Assembly: GCA_020443005.1 (NCBI GenBank)
Contig: JAGRJA010000318.1
Location: 1 to 15,774, forward strand
DNA: 15,774 bases
Direction of reading: 5' to 3'
From: Pseudomonadales bacterium
GTDB lineage: Bacteria > Pseudomonadota > Gammaproteobacteria > Pseudomonadales > UBA7239
This document shows, piece by piece, positions 5,464 through 13,583 of this stretch. How positions within the stretch are numbered: position 1 is the first letter of the stretch; the number at the start of each line of letters is the position of its first letter. A program made the translations under genes and the position numbers. The notes beneath the pieces were generated by a model, which was not told the origin of the DNA, made no database searches, and was given only the letters and a program-made list of their open reading frames with translations.

Positions 5464-8052
5464 ATGACAAAATCCCCTGATAAATCAAACGATAGTTTTT
5501 CCGCTCACACCCCAATGATGCAGCAGTATTTAAAAATCAAGGCCGAGCACCCTGATGAGCTTGTGTTTTACCGTATGGGGGATTTCTACGAACTGTTTTA
5601 TGGCGATGCCAAAAAAGCTGCCGAACTGCTGGATGTCACGCTCACCGCGCGTGGAAAATCAAACGGTGAACCAATCCCGATGGCCGGCGTTCCCTATCAC
5701 GCCGCTGACAATTACCTGGCTCGACTGATAAAACTGGGAGAGTCCGTTGCCATTGTCGAGCAAATCGGAGACCCGGCAACCACTAAAGGGCCGGTTGAGC
5801 GAAAGGTGATGCGCATTGTCACGCCCGGCACGGTGAGCGACGAGCAATTGATGGATGAGCGCAGGGACAGCCTGCTCGTCGCTATCGATAAAGTTAAGGC
5901 GCACTGGGGCATTGCTGCACTGGATATCAGCAGCGGACGTTTCACCGTTCAGGAAGTTGAAACAATGGAAGCCTGCTGTGCTGAACTGGAAAGATTGAAA
6001 CCGGCAGAGCTTTTGATAAACGAGGATATTCAGGCGAGCCTGATTACCGAAAACAGAAAGGGTCTTCGAAAACAACCGGTTTGGAATTTCGATCTCGAGG
6101 CTGCACAACGCTTGCTGAATGCACAATTCGACACACATTCCCTTAAGGGCTTTGGCTGTGAAGATTTAACCGTAGCGTTAAGGGCTGCGGGCTGTCTCTT
6201 ACAATATGTGCGTGATACACAACGAACAGCACTTCCTCACATCACGGCAATTTCCGTTGAATCTACCGATGATTGTGTATTAATGGATGCCGCCACACGA
6301 CGCAATCTTGAAATCGACATTAACCTCAATGGCGGGGAAAGCAACACCCTGCTCTCTATACTGGACAAGACGGCCACCCCAATGGGAAGGCGCCTGCTCA
6401 TTCGCTGGTTACACCGCCCTCTTCGCTGCATCGAAATATTACAAAAAAGGCAGGACGCAATAGAAGTTCTCAAGTCAGGCTATCATTTTGAACCCTTGCA
6501 TAGCATGCTTAAATCCATTGGCGACAAGGAGCGCATACTCAGTCGGATTGCTCTTCGTTCGGCACGCCCGCGAGACTTGAGCCGGCTTGCACACGCGCTG
6601 CCGGTATTGCCCGACATACAAAGCCTGCTCGCGCCATTATCTGCTCCACTGTTGCATGCACTACGCGAACGCATTAGCAGCTTTCCAGAACTCGCACAAT
6701 TGCTCAATCGCGCACTTGTCGAAAATCCGCCCGTTGTAATACGCGATGGGGGTGTGATTGCAGAAGGCTATGACGACGAGCTGGATGAACTCCGAAACAT
6801 CAGCAATAACGCAGGGCAGTATCTTGTCGATCTTGAAAATCGTGAAAAGCAGCGAACCGGTATCGGCACATTGAAAGTCGGCTACAACCGGGTTCACGGT
6901 TATTTTATTGAAATCAGCCGGGCACAATCTGCTCAGGCGCCAGCCGATTACATCCGCCGACAAACGCTGAAAAATGCCGAGCGCTTTATTACCCCTGAAC
7001 TCAAGGCATTTGAAGACAAGGCACTCAGTGCAAAAAGCCGGGCACTGGCCAGAGAAAAATTGTTATACGAAGAGCTTCTGGATATTTTGAACACAGACTT
7101 GCTGCGGCTTCAACAATCGGCCTCGGCACTCTCCGAGCTTGATGTACTCAATAATTTTGCCGAACGAGCCGAAACACTTGATTTTGTAAAACCCTTGCTT
7201 CACGAAACAACCGGCATTCAGATTGATGCCGGACGCCACCCTGTTGTAGAACAGGTTTTATCCACAGCTTTTGTACCGAATGACATTCTGCTGAACAACA
7301 AGCAGCGCATGCTGATTATTACCGGGCCCAACATGGGTGGAAAATCCACCTATATGCGTCAGGTTGCTCTCATAACCCTGCTCGCACACACCGGCTGTTT
7401 TGTTCCGGCAGATGCAGCCAGTATCGGCATTGTTGACAGGATATTCACCCGTATCGGCTCTTCGGATGACCTTGCCGGTGGCCGCTCCACATTCATGGTT
7501 GAAATGACCGAAACAGCCAATATCCTGCACAATGCAACTGAAAAAAGCCTTATCCTTATGGATGAAGTCGGCAGGGGCACGAGTACATTCGACGGTCTTG
7601 CTCTCGCCTGGGCCTGCGCGCAACACCTCGCACAGCAAATAAGGGCATACACGCTATTCGCCACCCATTACTTTGAACTGACACGCTTGCCTGATGAATG
7701 TTCGACAGTAATTAATGTTCATCTGGACGCAGCGGAGCATAACGACAGCATCGTGTTTCTACACAATGTTCAACAGGGAGCGGCAAGTAAAAGTTATGGC
7801 CTGCAGGTTGCAAAACTGGCGGGCATTCCCCCAACTGTTATAAAAGGTGCCGCCGAACAATTAAGGCTATTGGAAGCAAGCGCCTCACAGCAAGATACCG
7901 CATTCAGCAAAGCACAGGCATTGCCCCATCAAGCGGAGTTGTTTACCCCGACCGAACCTGAAGCCATTACCCGACTTAAAGCAGTTGACCCGGATTCCTT
8001 GAGCCCAAGAGAAGCCCTTGACTTTCTCTATGAGCTCAAAAACCACTTGTAA
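5464..8052 (+). CDS. mutS: DNA mismatch repair protein MutS
   Basis: The 862-residue product is full-length MutS (853 in E. coli), which finds mismatches and small loops and recruits MutL. The mismatch-reading F41-x-E43 motif is in MGDFYELF. Connector, lever and clamp regions follow. The ATPase domain has the Walker A motif TGPNMGGKST at 620-629 with K627, the Walker B acid pair D700-E701 in LMDEVGRGTSTFDG, and ATHYFELT. A QAELF at 823-827 fits a sliding clamp-binding motif, and the C-terminal end SPREALDFLYELKNHL matches the tetramer helix. Nothing is broken. fdxA follows after 159 bases, the same order as in Pseudomonas. The unusual neighbour is the integrase on its 5' side. Confidence 0.98.
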   Translation: MTKSPDKSNDSFSAHTPMMQQYLKIKAEHPDELVFYRMGDFYELFYGDAKKAAELLDVTLTARGKSNGEPIPMAGVPYHAADNYLARLIKLGESVAIVEQIGDPATTKGPVERKVMRIVTPGTVSDEQLMDERRDSLLVAIDKVKAHWGIAALDISSGRFTVQEVETMEACCAELERLKPAELLINEDIQASLITENRKGLRKQPVWNFDLEAAQRLLNAQFDTHSLKGFGCEDLTVALRAAGCLLQYVRDTQRTALPHITAISVESTDDCVLMDAATRRNLEIDINLNGGESNTLLSILDKTATPMGRRLLIRWLHRPLRCIEILQKRQDAIEVLKSGYHFEPLHSMLKSIGDKERILSRIALRSARPRDLSRLAHALPVLPDIQSLLAPLSAPLLHALRERISSFPELAQLLNRALVENPPVVIRDGGVIAEGYDDELDELRNISNNAGQYLVDLENREKQRTGIGTLKVGYNRVHGYFIEISRAQSAQAPADYIRRQTLKNAERFITPELKAFEDKALSAKSRALAREKLLYEELLDILNTDLLRLQQSASALSELDVLNNFAERAETLDFVKPLLHETTGIQIDAGRHPVVEQVLSTAFVPNDILLNNKQRMLIITGPNMGGKSTYMRQVALITLLAHTGCFVPADAASIGIVDRIFTRIGSSDDLAGGRSTFMVEMTETANILHNATEKSLILMDEVGRGTSTFDGLALAWACAQHLAQQIRAYTLFATHYFELTRLPDECSTVINVHLDAAEHNDSIVFLHNVQQGAASKSYGLQVAKLAGIPPTVIKGAAEQLRLLEASASQQDTAFSKAQALPHQAELFTPTEPEAITRLKAVDPDSLSPREALDFLYELKNHL

Positions 8053-8137
8053 TGCCCTATGAATGTGCGCAACATTTACAAAACTGGAGATACATCAATT
8101 TTTTTATTGGGATCAGCGTTTTTTCGTAGATGAAAGC

Positions 8138-8167
8138 TGCACACAGCCCAAAAAAAGCTGTTAGAAT
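8138..8167 (+). promoter_or_regulatory. Possible fdxA promoter
   Basis: TGCACA at 8138-8143 and TAGAAT at 8162-8167 are 18 bases apart; each resembles a sigma-70 box only partly. Transcription would start about 38 bases before the fdxA GTG. The -10 box lies in the loop of an inverted repeat made of CAAAAAAAG (8149-8157) and CTTTTTTTG (8172-8180). The gene might instead be read through from mutS. Confidence 0.35.
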
Positions 8168-8211
8168 GTGCCTTTTTTTGAGTTCCGATAATTCGACAAG
8201 GAGAACCTGGC

Positions 8212-8535
8212 GTGACTTTTATTGTTGGGGATAATTGCATTAACTGTAAATTTACTGATTGTGTTGAAGTCTGTCCTGTAGACTGTTTTTACGAAGGCCC
8301 GAACTTTCTGGTTATCCACCCGGACGAATGTATAGATTGCGCACTGTGCGAACCCGAGTGCCCTGCGGAAGCCATCTATTCCGAGGACGAAGTACCCGAA
8401 GGTCAGGAAGCTTTTATCGAACTTAACGCTGAACTGGCGCAAATCTGGCCAAACATCACAGAGATGAAAGATGCCATGCCAGATGCCGATGAATGGAAAG
8501 AAAAATCCGGGAAAATCGACCTGCTACAACGGTAG
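8212..8535 (+). CDS. fdxA: Seven-iron ferredoxin FdxA (3Fe-4S and 4Fe-4S)
   Basis: This 107-residue acidic protein matches the Azotobacter FdI-type ferredoxin, a small soluble electron carrier. Nine cysteines are placed as in the family: C9, C12, C17, C21, C25 and C40, C43, C46, C50, in CINCKFTDCVEVCPVDC and CIDCALCEPECP. In the known structure these hold one 3Fe-4S and one 4Fe-4S cluster. The C-terminal tail (AELAQIWPNITEMKDAMPDADEW) is also typical. The start is GTG at 8212, chosen because AAGGAG lies eight bases before it and MTFIV is the conserved beginning. The gene follows mutS as in Pseudomonas. Its electron partner is not evident here. Confidence 0.96.
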   Translation: MTFIVGDNCINCKFTDCVEVCPVDCFYEGPNFLVIHPDECIDCALCEPECPAEAIYSEDEVPEGQEAFIELNAELAQIWPNITEMKDAMPDADEWKEKSGKIDLLQR

Positions 8536-8550
8536 GCTTTTCTTACCCCA

Positions 8551-8577
8551 AAAAGCGACCCTTGTGGTCGCTTTTTT
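8551..8577. terminator. Bidirectional terminator between fdxA and nlpD
   Basis: GCGACC at 8555-8560 pairs with GGTCGC at 8566-8571 over a five-base loop, flanked by an A run on the left and six T residues on the right. The A and T runs extend the stem and give a U tract on both strands. It ends fdxA 16 bases after its stop and can also end the minus-strand nlpD transcript. Confidence 0.85.
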
Positions 8578-8654
8578 ATTTGCCCGACTTCAAGATTTGT
8601 GTAGAGCGGAGAACAACTCACCGCAATCGCCCTCATGCCACCTTTTCCCTTGAT

Positions 8655-9551
8655 TTACCGGGGCAAATAACTCTGTGGATTCACCGGCTTGCCATTTAAC
8701 CTGATTTCAAAGTGCAGGATGGTCTGGCCGTTGTTACTGCCGATTTCTCCAATTTTCTTGCCGCGCTCAACCTGATCACCTTCACCAACAAGCAACTTGC
8801 GGTTATGTGCATAAGCGCTGAGATAGTTTTCATTATGCTTGATGATGATCAACTTGCCATAGCCTGCCAGACCGCTACCGGCATACACAACCTTACCTGA
8901 GGCAGCCGCATAAACCGGATCGCCCTCACGACCTTTTATATCGATACCCTTGTTGGTGGATGTCGCGCCAGAAAATGCCTTGGTGACAACACCTTTCGCC
9001 GGCCACTGCCACTTTACAGATCCGCCACTTGAAACAGCTGATGTTTGAGTCACTGGTTTTGACACCGGTTTCACGGCGCTACCCGTTGATTTCGAAGATG
9101 CCGCTGGTTTTGAGCGGGATGAATCAACGGCTGTATTCCGGGCCACGGATTTTGTCGATGTACTTTTGGACGACACACTTTTCGTTGGGCTTGAACCTGT
9201 TTTCGTTGTTGTCCTGGGCGGAGCAGTATACGCCGGCTTTCTGGTCGCTGCCCGGGTATTCAAACTCAGTTTTTGCCCGGGATATATTGCATAATTGGTA
9301 GTTGATATGCCGTTTACTCTGGCCAATTCCTTGTAATCAAGCCCATATCGCCAGGCAATCGAGTAAAGTGTTTCCCCTTTTGAAACAATATGATAACCAA
9401 TCTTGATAGAGGGTGGTTGGGAGCGGCTATCCACCGGAGCACCATATCGCGGCCCGCCACAAGCCTGTATAAACAACGACAATAGAAACACAATAGCCAG
9501 GGCATATCGCGATAGCCTCAAGCGAATTAACGGCCTATTGTGTTCAGTCAT
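8655..9551 (-). CDS. nlpD: NlpD, lipoprotein with LysM and degenerate LytM domains
   Basis: This 298-residue lipoprotein corresponds to NlpD, which in E. coli activates the amidase AmiC for splitting septal peptidoglycan. The start is the ATG at 9551. A signal peptide with lipobox LFIQAC puts the lipidated cysteine at C31. A LysM peptidoglycan-binding domain lies at about 51-97 (GYHIVSKGETLYSIAWRYG). A long linker rich in S, T, K and P spans about 100-195, then a LytM/M23 domain reaches the C-terminus. That domain keeps D in GIDIKG and one H in LHFEI but has N for the first zinc histidine and lacks the first H of HxH, so it should be catalytically dead, as in known NlpD. The gene overlaps the DUF368 gene by eight bases. 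rpoS, its usual downstream partner, is absent. Confidence 0.93.
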   Translation of the reverse strand: MTEHNRPLIRLRLSRYALAIVFLLSLFIQACGGPRYGAPVDSRSQPPSIKIGYHIVSKGETLYSIAWRYGLDYKELARVNGISTTNYAIYPGQKLSLNTRAATRKPAYTAPPRTTTKTGSSPTKSVSSKSTSTKSVARNTAVDSSRSKPAASSKSTGSAVKPVSKPVTQTSAVSSGGSVKWQWPAKGVVTKAFSGATSTNKGIDIKGREGDPVYAAASGKVVYAGSGLAGYGKLIIIKHNENYLSAYAHNRKLLVGEGDQVERGKKIGEIGSNNGQTILHFEIRLNGKPVNPQSYLPR

Positions 9552-10503
9552 TACCCTTTTCTTCAGCAAGATCCGCTGACGCTGTTGCAAACCATTCAAG
9601 CCCCAGCACCAACAGACAACCGACCAACATGAAAACAATCGCTATCAGCCACTGCGAGTCAACACGATACAATTCGGAATAGACAAACGGGCTCACCGGT
9701 TTCTGCAAAACAGCCACCTCTTCGCCATGACGCAATGCTGTACTCAGCACCTGTTTCCAGGGCCAGACAACATAAAGCGAACCCAGCAGAAAGCCGGTCA
9801 ATACAGCTATGGTGAGCTGATAGTAACGATGCAAGAGCCAGGAAAGAAAGCGGGAAAACCCCAGCAATCCCAAAGCAGCACCACTGCCAAAAGTAGCAAT
9901 CACCAGCAAATCAAGGTCTTTGATGGCCCCAATAATACTTTGATACATACCCATCAACAAAAGAATAAAACTTCCGGATATCCCCGGCAGAATCATCGCG
10001 CAGATAGCAATCGCCCCTGAGAAAAACACTACCCACATGGAAGGGTTGTGTACAGTCAGGGTATTTGATGAAAGAAAAAGTACAAAAACGGCACCGCATA
10101 ACAAACCGGCCAGATCAACGATACGCCAATGAGGCATTTGTCTGGCCATGTGCACAATAGAGGCAACAATCAGGCCGAAGAAAAATGACCAGATTAACAC
10201 AGGCTGGCTGTGCAGCAAGTCACTGATCAATCGCGCCAGGGACAACACGCTGCAGGCAATGCCCGCCAACAACACAATCAGGAATGTGCCATTGAAAGAT
10301 TTCCAACAGGCAAGAGGCCCCTCCCTGAAGAGAACAACAACAGTATTGGGGCCAACCGATTTAATGGAATCAATCAGCTCCTGATAAATACCGGTAATAA
10401 AGGCGATGGTTCCTCCGGAAACACCTGGCACGACATCAGCAGCACCCATTGCCAAACCTTTAAAAAAAAGCAGCAAATATTTTTTTATCGTCGATGTCAT
10501 CAT
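9544..10503 (-). CDS. DUF368 membrane protein, probable polyprenyl-phosphate transporter
   Basis: The 319-residue protein is an integral inner membrane protein of the DUF368 family. Members named PopT were shown to recycle undecaprenyl phosphate, the lipid carrier of cell wall and polysaccharide precursors, across the membrane. Two halves repeat a glycine-rich re-entrant motif: GAADVVPGVSGGTIAF near residues 20-35 and CAMILPGISGSFILLL in the middle. About eight or more hydrophobic segments are visible. Two adjacent ATG codons (10503 and 10500) could serve as start, and neither has a clearly better ribosome binding site. The stop overlaps the nlpD start by eight bases, suggesting coupling of two envelope functions. 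Transport activity is inferred from the family. Confidence 0.88.
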   Translation of the reverse strand: MMTSTIKKYLLLFFKGLAMGAADVVPGVSGGTIAFITGIYQELIDSIKSVGPNTVVVLFREGPLACWKSFNGTFLIVLLAGIACSVLSLARLISDLLHSQPVLIWSFFFGLIVASIVHMARQMPHWRIVDLAGLLCGAVFVLFLSSNTLTVHNPSMWVVFFSGAIAICAMILPGISGSFILLLMGMYQSIIGAIKDLDLLVIATFGSGAALGLLGFSRFLSWLLHRYYQLTIAVLTGFLLGSLYVVWPWKQVLSTALRHGEEVAVLQKPVSPFVYSELYRVDSQWLIAIVFMLVGCLLVLGLEWFATASADLAEEKGND

Positions 10504-10659
10504 CCTGCTTCTCGTTCTCCTGCTCTTGATACTGCATCACAAAAACCTGTTGAATACAGCTGGAGCCAACCTCCATACCTTTATTTATCGGGTAAAACGC
10601 GACATCGTGAAAGCAAAACAGCGATTGACTGTTGTCATGCAAAAGCCGATGACTGAATT

Positions 10660-11331
10660 CTATCTGATTGTTCCTGAAACCAGTGGAACAAAACGCACTT
10701 TTTCCAGTACCAGCGTCGTGAATTGGTCGCTGTCCCCTTCACGGGTAATCATTTGAAGCTCCTGCTGCCCGTCAGGCCCAACAGGTATAACCAGCATGCC
10801 GTTTGGCCCGAGTTGTTCAAGCAATTCGCGCGGTAAAACAGCAGGCGCCGCTGTTGACAATATTGCATCGAACGGCCCTTTCTCCTTCCACCCCATCGTG
10901 CCATCTGTATGGCGCAAAAAGACATTGCGATGATTCAGCAAACGCAAGCGTTCTCGGGCTTTCTCCTGCAACGGTCGAATTCGTTCAACGCTGTAGACCT
11001 GTTCAACCAGTGAGCAGAGAATCGCTGTTTGGTAGCCCGATCCGGTACCCACCTCAAGCACTCGCTTGCGTGGACCGAGCGACAATAATGCTTCCGTCAT
11101 TCGGGCAACGATATAAGGCTGAGAAAGGGTTTGACTATAGCCAATAGGCAGAGAGGTGTCCTCATAGGCGCGGTGAGCCAGAGCCTCATCCAGAAATATA
11201 TGGCGCGGGGTATTGCGGATAGCATCCAGAACACGAAAGTTACTGATGCCCTGGTCCATCAGGCGTTCAATCAAACGCTCTCGCGTCCGTCTCGAAGTCA
11301 TGCCGATTCCGTCGAGATTTACTTCTGCCAC
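10660..11331 (-). CDS. pcm: Protein-L-isoaspartate O-methyltransferase
   Basis: The product methylates isoaspartyl residues formed in ageing proteins, using S-adenosylmethionine, as a first repair step. The SAM-binding motif LEVGTGSGYQTAIL and the substrate region ALAHRAYEDTSLPIGYSQTLSQPYI identify the family. Two starts are possible: GTG at 11331, giving 223 residues, or ATG at 11301, giving 213 residues and beginning MTSRRTRERL, a common Pcm N-terminus. The longer form is given because the frame is continuous and typical lengths span both. A promoter at 11379-11407 reads into the gene. In most relatives surE lies immediately upstream and overlaps pcm; here only 98 bases separate pcm from truD. 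Confidence 0.94.
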   Translation of the reverse strand: MAEVNLDGIGMTSRRTRERLIERLMDQGISNFRVLDAIRNTPRHIFLDEALAHRAYEDTSLPIGYSQTLSQPYIVARMTEALLSLGPRKRVLEVGTGSGYQTAILCSLVEQVYSVERIRPLQEKARERLRLLNHRNVFLRHTDGTMGWKEKGPFDAILSTAAPAVLPRELLEQLGPNGMLVIPVGPDGQQELQMITREGDSDQFTTLVLEKVRFVPLVSGTIR

Positions 11332-11378
11332 ACCTGCCTACCCCCCATTAAGACCGAACACGATTTGCAGCTAACTAT

Positions 11379-11407
11379 ATCATAGCGTATATGTTTCAGG
11401 ATGTTGA
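11379..11407 (-). promoter_or_regulatory. Probable promoter of pcm
   Basis: On the minus strand TCAACA (11407-11402) and TATGAT (11384-11379) are separated by 17 bases. They match the sigma-70 boxes at four and five of six positions. Transcription would begin near 11372, about 40 bases before the GTG of pcm. The pcm, DUF368 and nlpD genes could therefore form their own transcript. Confidence 0.65.
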
Positions 11408-11429
11408 TTTAATAGCTATTTTTCTGGAT

Positions 11430-12377
11430 TCAAGGCCGCTCAACCAGCAGCTCACGCAAAATGCTGGTAGCAAACTGCCCGCCTGAAAGAGAAAAGGACA
11501 ACAACAGGTCTTGCGACTGCCACGCCCATGAAAATTGTTGTGGCTGTAAAACAGTCTGGCGTCGCTCCTGCTGCAAGCCACAGTGCTCAAGCCATTCACA
11601 CCATGATGACCATTGCTGTAAAACCGAATTTTCCAATTCGAAAAGCGGCCCAGCACATCCCGGGCGCCCCCTTCCCCACAAGGGTGCCTGTGGTTCAACC
11701 TGCTCACCCTCCAGCAAAATATTCCAGTTTCCCTGCCTGACCCTTTCTGCCAGTATCTGGTTAAACAGCCAGGCTCTCGCCGCAGAAACATACATTCGCT
11801 GTTTAAACGCCCGCATTTTGCCGCGCCGTCTGGCGAACAGCCTTTCAGCTTCAACAAGGTTATTGCCTTCCCTGCCGAACCGCTGCTCACCAAAATAATT
11901 GGGAACACCCCGGTAGCCCATCAAGAAAAGTCGCTCTTCTATGACGCTTTTTTCACCAACAACATCTCGCAAACATATACGAAAAAAATTACCCCGATGA
12001 TCCCCCCGTCTCAACTTTCTGGTGTGCAAAGCCGTTTCGAGCACATGAGCACCTTCCAGCGAAAACGAGGAGAAATCAACCCTTGATGCCTGCAAGCAAA
12101 CGCTGAACCACTGTCGGGTTTGGGCATTTTTATCTTTCAAGCCACAGTAACCAATGGCATGGGGCTCTACACCCGCATAGCGGGCAAGTGCCTGAACAAC
12201 ATCCATCGTATTGAGGTTTGTTTTCTCGATGAACACACAGGCATGCTCACCTTCACCCGTAAACGCGAATCCGGGGATTTCCTCGACAAAAAAATCTTCT
12301 GGTGACAACTTGAAACCAGCGCAACAAACTGTGGCGCCTAAGGCTCTGGGAAAATCCAGGTAATACGAAGGCTTCAT
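11430..12377 (-). CDS. truD: tRNA pseudouridine(13) synthase TruD
   Basis: This 315-residue enzyme makes pseudouridine at position 13 of tRNA-Glu and some other tRNAs. The catalytic aspartate is D82 in GYCGLKDKNAQTRQ (D80 in E. coli). The FxVEE-like motif (DFFVEEIPGF) near the N-terminus and the GVPNYFGEQRFGR motif are both typical of the family. A TTG at 12389 would add four residues, but the ATG at 12377 overlaps the ispF stop as ATGA and is preferred. The 3' end is followed by a 98-base gap instead of surE. The protein seems complete. Confidence 0.95.
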   Translation of the reverse strand: MKPSYYLDFPRALGATVCCAGFKLSPEDFFVEEIPGFAFTGEGEHACVFIEKTNLNTMDVVQALARYAGVEPHAIGYCGLKDKNAQTRQWFSVCLQASRVDFSSFSLEGAHVLETALHTRKLRRGDHRGNFFRICLRDVVGEKSVIEERLFLMGYRGVPNYFGEQRFGREGNNLVEAERLFARRRGKMRAFKQRMYVSAARAWLFNQILAERVRQGNWNILLEGEQVEPQAPLWGRGRPGCAGPLFELENSVLQQWSSWCEWLEHCGLQQERRQTVLQPQQFSWAWQSQDLLLSFSLSGGQFATSILRELLVERP

Positions 12378-12859
12378 ACGCTGCGACAAAGCAACACAAC
12401 GGCATGAGCGGCGATTCCCTCTGCTCTACCGATAAAACCCAGTTTTTCTGTTGTAGTGGCTTTCACATTAATTGCAGTAACATCTACCAAAAGATCATCG
12501 GCAAGATTTTTGCTCATGGCTTCGCTGTACGCAGCGACACGAGGCACTTGCGCAACAAGGGTAATATCCGCATTTGACAAAACCCAACCTTTCTCCAATA
12601 ACAGTGCCGAAACATTGCGCAGCAATATCCTGCTATCAATATCACTGTATTTGTCATCATTATCAGGAAAATGTTTGCCAATATCACCCAAACCTGCCGC
12701 GCCCAGCAAGGCATCACATAAAGCATGAATCAGCACATCACCATCAGAATGCGCAATCAAGCCCTGGTGACAGGGTATTCTGACACCACCAAGCACAACA
12801 TGATCACCTTCGCCAAAACGATGCACATCATAACCGTGACCTATTCGTATATCAGTCAT
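12374..12859 (-). CDS. ispF: 2-C-methyl-D-erythritol 2,4-cyclodiphosphate synthase IspF
   Basis: The 161-residue enzyme catalyses the ring-forming fifth step of the non-mevalonate isoprenoid pathway, releasing CMP. Zinc ligands D11, H13 (GHGYDVHRF) and H45 (SDGDVLIHALCDALLG) are present, as are the KHFPDNDDKYSDIDS loop and the end KATTTEKLGFIGR that are usual for the trimeric enzyme. It overlaps ispD by eight bases upstream and truD by four bases downstream, so the run is translated as one coupled unit. Length is normal. Confidence 0.97.
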   Translation of the reverse strand: MTDIRIGHGYDVHRFGEGDHVVLGGVRIPCHQGLIAHSDGDVLIHALCDALLGAAGLGDIGKHFPDNDDKYSDIDSRILLRNVSALLLEKGWVLSNADITLVAQVPRVAAYSEAMSKNLADDLLVDVTAINVKATTTEKLGFIGRAEGIAAHAVVLLCRSV

Positions 12860-13583
12860 TGAGATGCTCTCTTAAAACAAGCTCTGCCAGCATCAGATCC
12901 TGCTGATGGGTTATCTTGATGTTATAGGGGCTGCCGGCAAAAAGCAGAGCTTGCATACCATCCGCTTCGATGGCTGAAGCCTCGTCAGTGACAAGCCGTT
13001 TTTCTTGCAGACATTTTTTCAGGGCTGAAAACAACATGCCAAAACGAAACATCTGAGGTGTTTGTGCCTGCCAAACAGCATTTCGCTCAAGTGTTTCAAC
13101 CACATGAAAACGACCTTGCTGATCTGCCATGGACTTTTTGAGTGTATCGGCTACAGGTATAGCCATAATGCCACCGACCTTATCCTGACACAGTGATTCA
13201 ACCATCGACTGGATTGCCTTTATGCTGAAACAGGGGCGAGCAGCATCATGCACCAATACCCAATCCGTATCATCGCAGGTAGAAGCACAATGAATTGACA
13301 GGTATTCCAATGCCTTCAACACCGAGTTACAGCGCTGTTCACCACCCACAACTTTCAACACTCTTTTGTCTTTTGCCAATGGCAATTGCTCAAAATGCAT
13401 GTCATTGCTGGCAACTGCCACTACAACGCCTTTGACCCAGGGCAGACCGAGCCATTTACCAATAGTCACCTCGATAACCGTTTTGCCAAAAAGCGGCATA
13501 TATTGCTTTGGCAAGTCGGCCCCGAAGCGCTGACCGCTTCCAGCCGCGGGAACAACGACCCAAACCGGTTGCACCTGATTCAT
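12852..13583 (-). CDS. ispD: 2-C-methyl-D-erythritol 4-phosphate cytidylyltransferase IspD
   Basis: This 243-residue enzyme joins CTP to methylerythritol phosphate in the isoprenoid pathway, two steps before IspF. The nucleotide-binding loop PAAGSGQRFGADLPKQY is near the N-terminus, and VLVHDAARPCFS and ETLERNAVWQAQTPQMF are the other family hallmarks. The C-terminal TDEASAIEADG and NIKITHQQDLMLAE are intact. The ATG overlaps the ftsB stop as ATGA (four bases), and the gene ends inside the ispF start. Confidence 0.96.
   Translation of the reverse strand: MNQVQPVWVVVPAAGSGQRFGADLPKQYMPLFGKTVIEVTIGKWLGLPWVKGVVVAVASNDMHFEQLPLAKDKRVLKVVGGEQRCNSVLKALEYLSIHCASTCDDTDWVLVHDAARPCFSIKAIQSMVESLCQDKVGGIMAIPVADTLKKSMADQQGRFHVVETLERNAVWQAQTPQMFRFGMLFSALKKCLQEKRLVTDEASAIEADGMQALLFAGSPYNIKITHQQDLMLAELVLREHLND

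Noticed and set aside
5659..6138. 159-codon minus-strand frame opposite mutS
   Set aside because: Shadow of the mutS frame; no domain and no ribosome binding site worth noting.
8536..8654. An rsmZ-like RNA between fdxA and nlpD
   Set aside because: Apart from the terminator hairpin, no series of GGA-loop hairpins is visible on either strand.
10460..10642. 60-codon minus-strand frame between pcm and the DUF368 gene
   Set aside because: Poor composition for a protein, overlaps the DUF368 start, no clear ribosome binding site. The 156-base gap otherwise shows nothing I can assign.
11396..11908. 170-codon minus-strand frame overlapping truD
   Set aside because: It lies in a different frame within the truD gene, whose motifs are intact, and has no recognisable similarity to SurE.
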